From positions 1 to 64,000 of the forward strand of contig MU832548.1 in the NCBI GenBank assembly GCA_029204225.1: DNA of 64,000 bases. The letters run 5' to 3'. Source of the DNA: Diphasiastrum complanatum. Taxonomy: Eukaryota; Streptophyta; Lycopodiopsida; Lycopodiales; Lycopodiaceae. Below the pieces are notes generated by a model. It saw nothing but the letters and a program-made list of their open reading frames with translations. It did no database searches and had not been told where the DNA came from. The translations under genes and the position numbers were made by a program. Shown here piece after piece: positions 46,074 through 55,766 of the stretch (positions are counted from its first letter, which is position 1; every line of letters begins with the position of its first letter).

Positions 46074-48610
46074 TTGGAAATTAAGCCCACAGTTGTCTCC
46101 TTGGTGAATCATAACTTAGAAAGCCAATAATTTGAAAAACGTCTACAATGAGGTTCCGGCTGATCTCCAGCAGAGGGTAACCAATCCTATTATAATTTCA
46201 AATTCAGATGTTAAGTTTAATAATTTGAAGTCATTGAAGACTTGGCGATCTTCAAGGACTTCCACAAAACTTGCATTTAGAACAAGTCTCCAGATTTACA
46301 TTATGTTATCAAATCTCTATGAGACTCATGATGTAACTACTAGATTACATTTTAGAAGGAAGTTTTTCACTCTTACCATGTTTGATTCTACTACCATCAC
46401 TTCTCACATCAACAGCTTCAAGTCTTTACCAGATCTGTTATCAACTGTAGGATGTTCTATTCAAGATGATGATGTCGTTGTGACCTTGCTTTCTTCTCTC
46501 CCAAAGTCATATGAGCACTTTGTGGTGATGATCTCCACACAACCCGACCTCACTCTTCAAAAGGTGATTGGTCACCTACTTCAAGAAGAAATGCGGAGAA
46601 AGACTAGCAACATGTCTATCAAAGACAAATCCAGGCTCTATACACCAAGAAGAAAGACTACTCAAGGGCAAGAATCAAGTGCAGCAGCAACAACAGAAGC
46701 CTCACACTCAAGGTGAGCATGGTGGATCGCGCAAGAAGCTCTTCTGTAGATATTGCAAGAGAGCTAATCACAACATCAAGGAGTGTCGTATCCGGATCTA
46801 CAACAAGGCAAAGAAGCAGCAACAACAGTAGCAACCAGACTCCTCCAACGCGGCGAAATTCAAGGAGCAAGATACACATTTGTTAATGGCTTACAACAAT
46901 AGCAATGAAGACTGTGATAGCTGGTACCTAAACAGCGGTGCTACCCAACACATGAACTCTCGCAAGGAATGGTTTACTGAGTATGCAGCCTGCAATAGAG
47001 ATCAATTCATCTACCTTGGAGAGTCAAGCACCATACGTGTGGAAGGCAAAGGAATAGTCAAGATCACATTCAACAACGATCTATCCATTTGTGTTCCCAA
47101 CGTCCTTCATGTTCCTCAGCTATGAAAGAACCTGTTATCAGTCTCTAAGATAACTGTTGAGGGCTATATTGTTACTTTCTCATCTGAGCAGTGTACAATA
47201 TTCGAGGAAGATATACTCTGACTACATGCACTAGAGTCGGAAATCTTTACGTACTCTCTAACTCAATTGCATTAGCTAGTGTATCTAACGAAAATGTAAA
47301 CGACAGTGTTGTTCTGTGGCATAGTCGATTTGGACACGTGAATACAAGATCACTTTCCTATATGCGTTGTAATAACTTAGTTGATGGATTAAATTTTTCT
47401 TCTTCATTAGATAGGAAATCTTTCTTTTGTGAATCATGCGTCTATGGCAAACACTCTAGAAGCAAGTTTCCCAAATCACATTCCATCAAAACAAAACATG
47501 TATTGGTTCCTGTACATAGCAATCTCTATGGTCCTATGTCAACTCCGTCATTAGGAGATGCAATCTATTTTATCACTTTCATAGATGATTATTCTAGATG
47601 GTCCACAGTCATGTTTATTAAGCAAAAATCTGAAACTCGAACAGTTCCTGAGAGGTATACACCTCAATCATTCTAGACTTCATCAGAAGAACCAGAGAGC
47701 CTAGCTGAAGCAATTAACTCCAAGGATGCTGTGAAGTGACAAAAAGCTATGGAAAGCAAGTACAACTCACTTTTGACGAATCTGACCTGGACACTGGTCG
47801 ACTTCTCCACTCACAAGAGAGTTATCGACAACAAGTGGATCTTCAAGAAGAAGATCAACTCTGATGGTTCCATTGCTAAATGGAAATCACGACTGGTGGC
47901 TAAAGGATTCACTCAAGTCCAAGGAGTGGATTACCAAGAGATTTTTAGTCCTATTGGCAAGATGTAGTCAATCAAGACTCTGATTGCGTTAGTAGTCATA
48001 GAAGACCGCAAAATGCACCAAATGGATGTCAAGACAACATTTGTCAATGATGATATCGAAGAGGGGTTGTATACCTTCCAACCGAAAGGATTTGAAGTCA
48101 AAGACCAAGAGCACAAAGTGTGCAAGCTACACAAAGCAATCTATGGTCTGAAATAGGCCACAAGAGCATGGTTTGATAGAATCAACTCTTATTCAATTGG
48201 GATTTGCAAACAATTCAGCTGACTGTAATGTTTCTTTGAAGCATATAGGCACCAATTCAGTTCACATGGCTATTTACATAGATGATGTGTTTATTTTGTC
48301 TAACGACACTTCTCTTCTACACACTACTAAGAGTGATCTGTCAAAGGAATTTGACATGACTAATTTAGGAGCTATTCATTCTTTGCTAGGAATTCACATT
48401 ACTAGAAATAGACTTCAGAAGAAGATCTATCTTAGTGAGCAGGCATATCTAAAAGGCAGTTTAGAAAATGTTTGATTGCAAACCAATTGATACTCCAATG
48501 GATCCAAGTATAGTATTGACTAAACCTTCTTCTGCTGAGACTAATAGTGAAGTACTCGACTTAGTGAAGTACCCTTATCATTCACTAATTGGACCTTTGA
48601 TGTATGTGAT
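46074..48610 (+). pseudogene. Copia family D, gag to RT, degenerate
   Basis: Gag (46132-46716) reads SKTWRSSRTS-like start, then LLSNLYETHD-like, FDSTTITSHINSFKSLPDLL, LLSSLPKSYEHFVVMIST and HLLQEEMRRK. The zinc knuckle is CRYCKRANHNIKEC. Protease has WYLNSGATQHMNSRKEWF, where the catalytic D of DSG is N. The integrase zinc region is LWHSRFGHVNTRSLSYM with CESCVYGKHSRSKF, then FIDDYSRWSTVMFIK; the core after this is deleted and RT starts at 47749 (NKWIFKKKINSDGSIAKWKS, GVDYQEIFSPIGKM). RT motif C reads AIYIDDVFILSN. It ends at 48610 shortly after KYPYHSLIGPLMYV. Stops are frequent. It begins TGTTGGAAATTAAGCCC with no primer site before gag. Confidence 0.83.
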
Positions 48611-49253
48611 GATTTTGCGGTTTTGCAGTCGGTAAGTCAATTTTGATCAAGCCATTGTAGTTGTGGAGCAGTGTATCAAGTTTGTCATCGAGGAGATACA
48701 CTTCAACTGCCAGTTTGGGTAAGTCAAGTCAATTTTTCATATCAGTATTGCATCAGGGATGCAGATTCTAGTGATGATAGGGTGCAGATCATTTGGTTTG
48801 GGCCATGGAAGATCTCACATAGTCAGTTGGAGGGATATTGGCATGCACAGTCATGTGAGGGACTTGATGGTGGCTTTGGAGTTCACATCTCAGTGTATTC
48901 TCAGGGAGTGGTTTGAAACCATTCACAGGAGCAGCTAGGAGCTAGCTTGGGGGAATACATGTGGGCACTACAGGGTAGATGCTCAGATCTTTGTGATCAG
49001 GGATGGCATTGGGATACCTGGTAGAGATAGCACTACAAGATGACATGGGATGATCATCAAGGGGGCATCTATTTCATATTGGACTTGAGTCATTGTCATG
49101 GACAGGACTTATAGGTGGGATTCATGATGGAATCAGAAAGCTGCAAACGCAAATGGACAAAGCGTGAAGCCTTGGGAGCCAGCTCTAGGTTGGAGAGCTG
49201 ATGGAGATCACACGGGGTGTGATCGAAGGGCAAACACTATGATGGGTGTTTTG
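48611..49253. other. GC-richer unrecognised DNA, left of E1
   Basis: No domain is recognised; an 81-codon frame (48671-48916) has no known motif. The style (CAGGGATGG, GATGGTGG words) continues at 55767, so this and the right side were one segment before E1 landed at TTTTG. It may be non-coding internal DNA of another LTR element. Confidence 0.45.
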
Positions 49254-49900
49254 TGTGAAAATTGTCAACATTTCCTTGTCTAGTTTTAGGCCAAAATTGC
49301 TAAAAATGGCACATAGTTTAGGATCTGACTTTTCACACGTGTGAAACAGGTCTAGATATTTCTAGTAAGTGTATTTTTTCAGTATGAAGAAGTGTCAAAC
49401 TTCAAGACCTTCGAAATGAGTCCATTTTCATGTATTTTGGACATATATGCCAATTTTACCTATATAGGGCATATTTTAGGTAAGGAGGGTCTAGAGAGAG
49501 GAGAGAGAGTCATCTCTCTCAGCTATATATAGCAGGTAGGCCGTGGAGAAACAGGTTGGAGCAGATCCATTGTATTCATTTGCTTAATGAGAGATTTTTC
49601 TATTGGGTTCTCCTTCCATTGTTGGCATTGTGTAGTGATTGAGTTCAAGCTTTGTGTGTATGATCTTAGGTGCTTTCCAAAAGTGGTAGGCTGATGTATT
49701 ATGGACTGTATAATGCTATTTTGGGCCGCACTTGATGTTTATGGAAGTTTCCATTTGTGATAAATGCTTTTTGATCAAGTTCTTTGCATTCTAGGTAGCA
49801 TAGAATGTGTTGCCAATTCCTAGCTTATGTAGTTTGGAGTGCAAGCATTCAAGCCAATGATCTTGGAGTTTAGATCCACTTAGGATCTGTATTTTTCACA
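49254..49900 (+). repeat. E1 5' LTR, family A
   Basis: 647 bp, TGTGAAAATTGTCAAC to TGTATTTTTCACA. The palindrome TTTCACACGTGTGAAA is at 49331-49346 and a TATA box, CTATATATAG, at 49523-49532, so transcription should start soon after. It differs from the 3' LTR at a C/T near 49356, a C/T in GGGC(C/T)GCAC and an A/T near 49894. Confidence 0.95.
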
Positions 49901-51072
49901 TGGTATCAGAGCTGGTTGGCTTCTATTTACAGTAAGTATTCCATTTTTGGTGATATTTGGATGTTTGATCAAGTTCTAGCATGATTTTGCATTGCTTTGT
50001 TGATCAAATCTTACTAACCTTTGTTTTGTGAGTTGAACTTGTGGATCAAAAGCATATTTCAGGTCTATTGAAGATCAGAGGCTGAAAAGAAACTATTTTG
50101 GATCAGATCATAACACCTAATCATTTGTGATTGTGAGGCTTGTGCATATTCAATACTAACAATGTTCTTTTCAATCCTATTGTTGACAATCTCCATTCTT
50201 GGATGAACACTCTCCTTAAGTGGATGAAACTTCTCCTTAAGTGGATGACAAATGCTCTTTTGAGTGAGTTGTAATTCTCCTAAAGGCTGAGCAAAGCTCC
50301 CATTTGGATGAAAGATCCCCTTTTTTGGGTGAACATATTGCAAGCTCCATTGTGAAGAGCATATTGTAAAGATTGTCATCAATTTTGGCATAATTTTTGG
50401 TGTACTTTGTTGAGCATGTAAGTAACTCTCCTTATGTAATTTGATTGGAGCATTTGCTGGAAGGTGTTAACCATTATGCAAGTGTGTTTTCAGGTTCTTA
50501 ACAGGTTGAGGAACATTCTCATGTGAAGTGATCTTAGATCTACATCTAAACACCAAGATTTGACAAGATAGTGAAGCTAGTCTTGTGATTCACTAAGTGT
50601 GCTCATTCATTCACCTCTAAATCTTGTATTTATCACTTGCTGGAGTTTATAAACTTTTAGAAGTGTGGTTTACATGTGGTTTTACAGGTTGAATCAATAT
50701 CTTAGTGTGTTGATCATATGTTGATCAAGTTTGTTCATTACTAGGTAATCTTGGCATCCTAGTTTTGGGTATTTTCTAAGAATGCAAGTAACTCTTCACA
50801 CCATAACTTGATTTGGTCACTTGCTGGAAAGTTTGAGAGCTTAAGCAAGAGTGTGTTCAGGTTGGTTTGATTTTGTAATCCATTCTTAGTGTGTGCAAAG
50901 TGTTGCATGTGTTTCAATCTTCCTTTCTATGCTTGGAAACCATCTAGGTTCAAGATAGAAGTGTTTTAGGGTCCTAAATCTTCATAGATCTCTTTATCTA
51001 TCATTTGTTGAGAGAAAAGTGAGTGCTAAGTGCTTTAGGACAAAACCTAAAAGTTGAAGAAACATTAGAATC
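49901..51072 (+). other. E1 primer-binding site and long leader
   Basis: TGGTATCAGAGC (49901-49912) directly follows the LTR. The leader is 1.17 kb, long for copia. At 50190-50340 it holds a degenerate repeat of about 20-25 bp (CTCCTTAAGTGGATGAA and variants). Phrases such as TGTTTTCAGGTT and GTGTTCAGGTTGG with nearby AAGTAACTCT recur, making the leader internally repetitive. No conserved frame is seen. Confidence 0.8.
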
Positions 51073-54000
51073 ATGGCTTCCAATGGTGGGATCATGCTAG
51101 AGTCTAGTGAAAGGTTGAGTTCATCAAACTACTCTACTTGGAAAGTGAGGATGGAGTCCTTACTTGAGTTGAATGAACTCATGGACATAGTTGCAGAAAT
51201 TGAAGAGAGACCTCTCACACTTCAAGAGCAACAAAGGTTTGATAAGAAGGCCAAAAGGGCTCTTCATATCATTAAAATGAATGTTACAAATGAACTTCTC
51301 AAGGAAGTTGGAAAGTGTCAAAGTGCAAGTGAGGCATGGAATGCCTTAAAGAAGCTCTTTGAATCAAAGTCCACATCTAGGGTATTGACCCTAAGGAGAC
51401 AAATATTTTCTAGTAGGCAAAGAGAGGGTGAAAGTGCTCATGCATTTATCTTGAGAGTTAAGTCCCTAAGTGATGATTTAGCATGCATTGATGAGAACAT
51501 AAAAGATGGTGAAATAGTCCAAGTTATGTTGAATGGTTTGCTAAATGAACATGCTAACCTTGTGCAAAGTTTTGCCATTCAAAGAGTCTTGCCAAGTGTG
51601 GTTGACTTGCAAGAAATCTTATTGGCTGAAGAACATAGGTTGCAATCAAAGCTTGATGGTGCATCCTTGCAAGGTGGAGGTGAAGAGGCTTTCTTCACAA
51701 AAGGCAAATTCAAGGGCAAAGGTAAAGGCAAAGGGAAATGGTCCAAAGGTGGTAACTTTGATCATGATGATCACTCTTCCTCTTCCTCTTCTACTAAGAA
51801 CAATAAGTCAAAGTTCAAGTGCTTTTATTGTGGGATAAAAGGTCATTTTGCAAATGAATGTTATAAGAAGAAAAGAGAGCAAGGAGAGAGGCAAGGAAAT
51901 CTTACAATAGATGAGGAAGAACATAACACATGTGAATCACTTGTTATGACTTCAAGTTTGTTAGCCAACATAGATGATAATGATCCTTGGTGGATTGATA
52001 GTGGAGCCTCATCTCACATGACAAGACATAAGGAATACTTTACATCCTTATTGTCTTATGAGGGAGAAGGTAACATCATCTACACTGCAAATGATGGTCA
52101 ATGTGACATCAAAGGCATAGGCACTATTCCTATTTCCCTTTCAACAAATAGGAAAGCAAATCTTGAAAATGTTTTGTACATTCCTTCAATCACTAAGAAT
52201 TTGCTTAGTGTAAGTCAAATGATTGACAAAGGACTTGATGTGGAGTTCATTGGAGATGCATGTTTGATAAGTAAATGTGGATCCTTGATTGCTCAAGGTA
52301 GGAGGCATGGTAAACTTTTCAAGCTTGATGCATGTGTGATCTCTAATCATGAAGGATGTATGGCTAGGGAGCAATTGACAAACCAAGAAGTTTGGCACAA
52401 GAGGTTGGGCCATCCCAACTTCAAATCTTTGGAGGTAATGGCAAAGAAAGAGCTTGTTCTTGGTCTCCCTAAAAGTCTTGTTGCAAACAATAGTGTTTGT
52501 GAACATTGTGCCTTGTCCAAATCTCATAGACTTGCTTATTCTAGATCTACTTCTAGATCTAAAGAAGCTTTTCAACTTGTGCATTCTGATATTCATTCTT
52601 CTAGTACAACTAGCAATGGTGGGGCAAAGATGTATGCAACTTTCATTGATGACTTTAGTAGGTATACTTGGATCTATCTTCTTAAAAGTAAGGATGAAGT
52701 GTTTGCTGCATTTGTCAAGTTCAAGAATGAAATGGAAAACCAATTCAATACAAAGATCAAATGCTTAAGATCTGATAATGGAGGGGAATACACCTCAAAT
52801 AGGTTCAAAGACTTTTGTATAGCACATGGGATTAAGAGGGAGATGTCTAGTCCTAGGACTCCACAACAGAATGGAGTGGCCGAGAGGAAGAATAGAACCC
52901 TTTGTGAATGTGCCAAGGCAATGAGACTACATGCTAATCTTGCTAAGTCTTTTTGGGGGGAAGCTTTAGCATGTGCTAACTATCTATGTAATAGATGGAC
53001 AAGTGCTTCCTTGGATGGTAAAACTCCTCATGAGGTTCTTTATGGTAGAAGGCCGAGTGTCAAGCATTGTAGGATCTTTGGATGTACATGTTTTGTCAAT
53101 ATCACACTTGATGATAGAACTAAAGAAGATCCTTCATCAAAGAAGGGTGTGTTTGTTGGCTATAGTGAAGTAAGCAAGGCTTACAAAGTGTACATTCCTT
53201 CTACAAAGAAAGTTGTCATAAGTAGGGATGTCATCTTTCATGAAGAGAATGTTTCCAATGTTGTTGATGTTGATGTTGATGTGCCTACTAATCATCATGA
53301 TGTGCAAGATGTCTTGGATGAAGATGGAGATGCCACTCCAAAGCAAAATTCAAGGAAGACTCAAAGGCAAAGGGCTAAGCCATCAAGGCTAACCTATGAT
53401 GAAAAAGGAAAGCAAGTGGTGGACAACTCTAACCTTGCTTTTCTTACCTCTTTTGATGAACCAACTTGTGTAGGTGAAGCAATTCAAAAGAAGGAATGGA
53501 TCCAAGCCATGGATCATGAGCATCAAGCACTCATCAAAAGCAACACATGGAGGTTGGTAAAGCTTCCAAAGGACAAGAAGGCAATTGGTTGTAAGTGGAT
53601 CTTCAAGATCAAGACAAATCAAGATGGATCAATCAACAAGTACAAGGCAAGGTTGGTGGCAAAGGGGTATGCTCAAGAATATGGTATTGACTATGATGAG
53701 ACCTTTGCACCCGTGGCAAAGATGGTAACTATTCGAATCCTAATCTCTCTTGCAACTCTTTATGATTGGGATATGTGGCAAATGGATGTTACTAATGCCT
53801 TCTTGAATGGTGATCTTGAAGAAGATATTTACATGGAGCAACTCAAGTGGCAATTTCTTCAAGGCAAGGAAGATCTCGTTGAGGTTTGGTTTGAGCTCAA
53901 ATGGGCTGGTTTTATTAGGTTTGATACTCATCTTCACCTACTCTACTTCATGTTAAATGGAAATGTTGGAATCTATCTTTTGGTTTATGATGGTGGCATT

Positions 54001-55101
54001 GTTTTCACTAACTATAGTGAAGGGTCAAATTTGAGCATTGATGAGATCTTGTGGGATCTTAATCATGTGTTTGAGAGGGAGTATCTTCAGAGTTTCAGAT
54101 CTGAAGATGTTCACATATGCAAGATCTTTGATGTCTTATTGGAAGATCAAGAGGTTGATCTTGGATTGCTTCATCAACACCAAGAGACAAGTGGCAATTC
54201 GAAGCTAGTGAAAAGCATCAAAGAAGAGACAAATGGTCAAGGCATTTTGGATCTGTTTTTACAGGTTCTTGAAGGTTCAAGTAAGGTCTTTGGAGCTGCA
54301 AGGAAGTGTCTTCTTACTCTACCTCACTTGCCTAATCTCATGTATGAACATTGTTATGTCAATGTGTTGAAATTGTCAAATTTCAATAAAACTAGTTCCA
54401 TAGTTTTGCATCCTTTGGATCTTGGAAATGGAATAGTTATCATTGCTGGTTTGTATGATCAAGTACATGAATTCATTCAGATCTTGAAAGGTATTGAAGT
54501 GGTCAATATGTTTTCTTTTGAACAAAGTTCAAGATCTAGTATTCTAGTGTTGGCAAATTGGCAACTTGTTGACATTGTAGGATCAAGCGTTGTGTGCAAA
54601 TCTTGTGGAGGTACTTCAAGTATTTCAAGTTCAGGTTTTGGTCATTCAAATGGAGTAGGGAACACATCTTTTTGGCATTCATTCACTCAAAGGCTTTCAT
54701 GGATTGAAGATCTACAAAGGCAAGGTGGTGATGGAAGTTCATTCATGGAGATACATGTTGCATTCACTATATGTATAGTGAAATGTGGAGGAGGCATGCA
54801 AACACTTGTTGATCACTTTCATTTACAACTTGTTTGCTGCTATTTTACAGAGAAACCAGAGATGGATACATGGAGGAATTCATTAATTGAGATTCTATGT
54901 TCTTTTACATGTACCATTTTTATGATTCTATGTAAAATTGATGTAAGAAATAGTGAAGCATCCTATATGGACACTATTATCTATATCAATTATGTTGTGT
55001 CCTATTTTGTACATATTAGGATCCTTGAGAAGAGATCTATTCTGATGATGGAGATCATTCTTAAGTTGGAACAAAGTAGTGTTGTAAAACTAGCAAGTTA
55101 A
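51073..55101 (+). CDS. E1 polyprotein: gag-protease-integrase-truncated RT fused to a novel tail
   Basis: One open frame of 1342 codons from the ATG at 51073, matching other copia gag starts. Gag spans about residues 1-240. The zinc knuckle CFYCGIKGHFANEC is at 250-263. Protease has an intact DSGA at 309-312. Integrase has the HHCC ligands around H442, H447, C476, C479 and catalytic D506, D568, E604 (35 residues between the last two). RT begins near 815 (GCKWIFKIKTNQDGS) and reaches motif A, QMDVTNAFLNGDLEEDIYME, with D905. At residue 923/924 homology ends; the expected PQGF, YGLKQ, YVDD and RNase H are missing. Residues 924-1342 are unrelated, rich in hydrophobic stretches, and partly shared with 4850-5415 and 24202-24491. 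Gag, protease and integrase could work; the tail's function is unknown and it may be only read-through of 3' sequence. Confidence 0.93.
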   Translation: MASNGGIMLESSERLSSSNYSTWKVRMESLLELNELMDIVAEIEERPLTLQEQQRFDKKAKRALHIIKMNVTNELLKEVGKCQSASEAWNALKKLFESKSTSRVLTLRRQIFSSRQREGESAHAFILRVKSLSDDLACIDENIKDGEIVQVMLNGLLNEHANLVQSFAIQRVLPSVVDLQEILLAEEHRLQSKLDGASLQGGGEEAFFTKGKFKGKGKGKGKWSKGGNFDHDDHSSSSSSTKNNKSKFKCFYCGIKGHFANECYKKKREQGERQGNLTIDEEEHNTCESLVMTSSLLANIDDNDPWWIDSGASSHMTRHKEYFTSLLSYEGEGNIIYTANDGQCDIKGIGTIPISLSTNRKANLENVLYIPSITKNLLSVSQMIDKGLDVEFIGDACLISKCGSLIAQGRRHGKLFKLDACVISNHEGCMAREQLTNQEVWHKRLGHPNFKSLEVMAKKELVLGLPKSLVANNSVCEHCALSKSHRLAYSRSTSRSKEAFQLVHSDIHSSSTTSNGGAKMYATFIDDFSRYTWIYLLKSKDEVFAAFVKFKNEMENQFNTKIKCLRSDNGGEYTSNRFKDFCIAHGIKREMSSPRTPQQNGVAERKNRTLCECAKAMRLHANLAKSFWGEALACANYLCNRWTSASLDGKTPHEVLYGRRPSVKHCRIFGCTCFVNITLDDRTKEDPSSKKGVFVGYSEVSKAYKVYIPSTKKVVISRDVIFHEENVSNVVDVDVDVPTNHHDVQDVLDEDGDATPKQNSRKTQRQRAKPSRLTYDEKGKQVVDNSNLAFLTSFDEPTCVGEAIQKKEWIQAMDHEHQALIKSNTWRLVKLPKDKKAIGCKWIFKIKTNQDGSINKYKARLVAKGYAQEYGIDYDETFAPVAKMVTIRILISLATLYDWDMWQMDVTNAFLNGDLEEDIYMEQLKWQFLQGKEDLVEVWFELKWAGFIRFDTHLHLLYFMLNGNVGIYLLVYDGGIVFTNYSEGSNLSIDEILWDLNHVFEREYLQSFRSEDVHICKIFDVLLEDQEVDLGLLHQHQETSGNSKLVKSIKEETNGQGILDLFLQVLEGSSKVFGAARKCLLTLPHLPNLMYEHCYVNVLKLSNFNKTSSIVLHPLDLGNGIVIIAGLYDQVHEFIQILKGIEVVNMFSFEQSSRSSILVLANWQLVDIVGSSVVCKSCGGTSSISSSGFGHSNGVGNTSFWHSFTQRLSWIEDLQRQGGDGSSFMEIHVAFTICIVKCGGGMQTLVDHFHLQLVCCYFTEKPEMDTWRNSLIEILCSFTCTIFMILCKIDVRNSEASYMDTIIYINYVVSYFVHIRILEKRSILMMEIILKLEQSSVVKLAS

Positions 55102-55104
55102 GTT

Positions 55105-55114
55105 GAAGAGGGAG
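55105..55114 (+). other. E1 polypurine tract
   Basis: GAAGAGGGAG directly before the 3' LTR, the primer for plus-strand DNA synthesis. The same tract precedes the inverted LTR of E2. Confidence 0.88.
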
Positions 55115-55761
55115 TGTGAAAATTGTCAACATTTCCTTGTCTAGTTTTAGGCCAAAATTGCTAAAAATGGCACATAGTTTAGGATCTGACTTTTCACACG
55201 TGTGAAACAGGTCTAGATATTTTTAGTAAGTGTATTTTTTCAGTATGAAGAAGTGTCAAACTTCAAGACCTTCGAAATGAGTCCATTTTCATGTATTTTG
55301 GACATATATGCCAATTTTACCTATATAGGGCATATTTTAGGTAAGGAGGGTCTAGAGAGAGGAGAGAGAGTCATCTCTCTCAGCTATATATAGCAGGTAG
55401 GCCGTGGAGAAACAGGTTGGAGCAGATCCATTGTATTCATTTGCTTAATGAGAGATTTTTCTATTGGGTTCTCCTTCCATTGTTGGCATTGTGTAGTGAT
55501 TGAGTTCAAGCTTTGTGTGTATGATCTTAGGTGCTTTCCAAAAGTGGTAGGCTGATGTATTATGGACTGTATAATGCTATTTTGGGCTGCACTTGATGTT
55601 TATGGAAGTTTCCATTTGTGATAAATGCTTTTTGATCAAGTTCTTTGCATTCTAGGTAGCATAGAATGTGTTGCCAATTCCTAGCTTATGTAGTTTGGAG
55701 TGCAAGCATTCAAGCCAATGATCTTGGAGTTTAGATCCACTTAGGATCTGTATATTTCACA
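55115..55761 (+). repeat. E1 3' LTR, family A
   Basis: 647 bp, the same length as the 5' LTR with no indel. The palindrome is at 55192-55207. It ends TATATTTCACA, followed by the target duplication TTTTG. Confidence 0.95.
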
Positions 55762-55766
55762 TTTTG

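Larger units (their letters stand above)
49254..55761 (+). mobile_element. E1: complete young copia-derived element lacking RT/RNase H
   Basis: 6508 bp, flanked by TTTTG on both sides (49249-49253, 55762-55766). It has two 647-bp LTRs that differ by eye at three positions, an initiator-tRNA primer site, a 1.17-kb leader, one 1342-codon ORF and a polypurine tract. The near-identity of the LTRs means recent insertion. The ORF has gag, protease and integrase, but RT stops after motif A and RNase H is absent, so an autonomous relative must supply these. It sits in GC-richer repeat DNA, not near the host gene. Confidence 0.93.

Noticed and set aside
50065-50391. 108-codon minus-strand frame with repeated HP-L/K-E words
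   Set aside because: Produced by the degenerate repeat in the E1 leader; no sign of expression on that strand.
52186-52743. 185-codon minus-strand frame opposite E1 integrase
   Set aside because: Shadow of the conserved integrase frame; no independent features.
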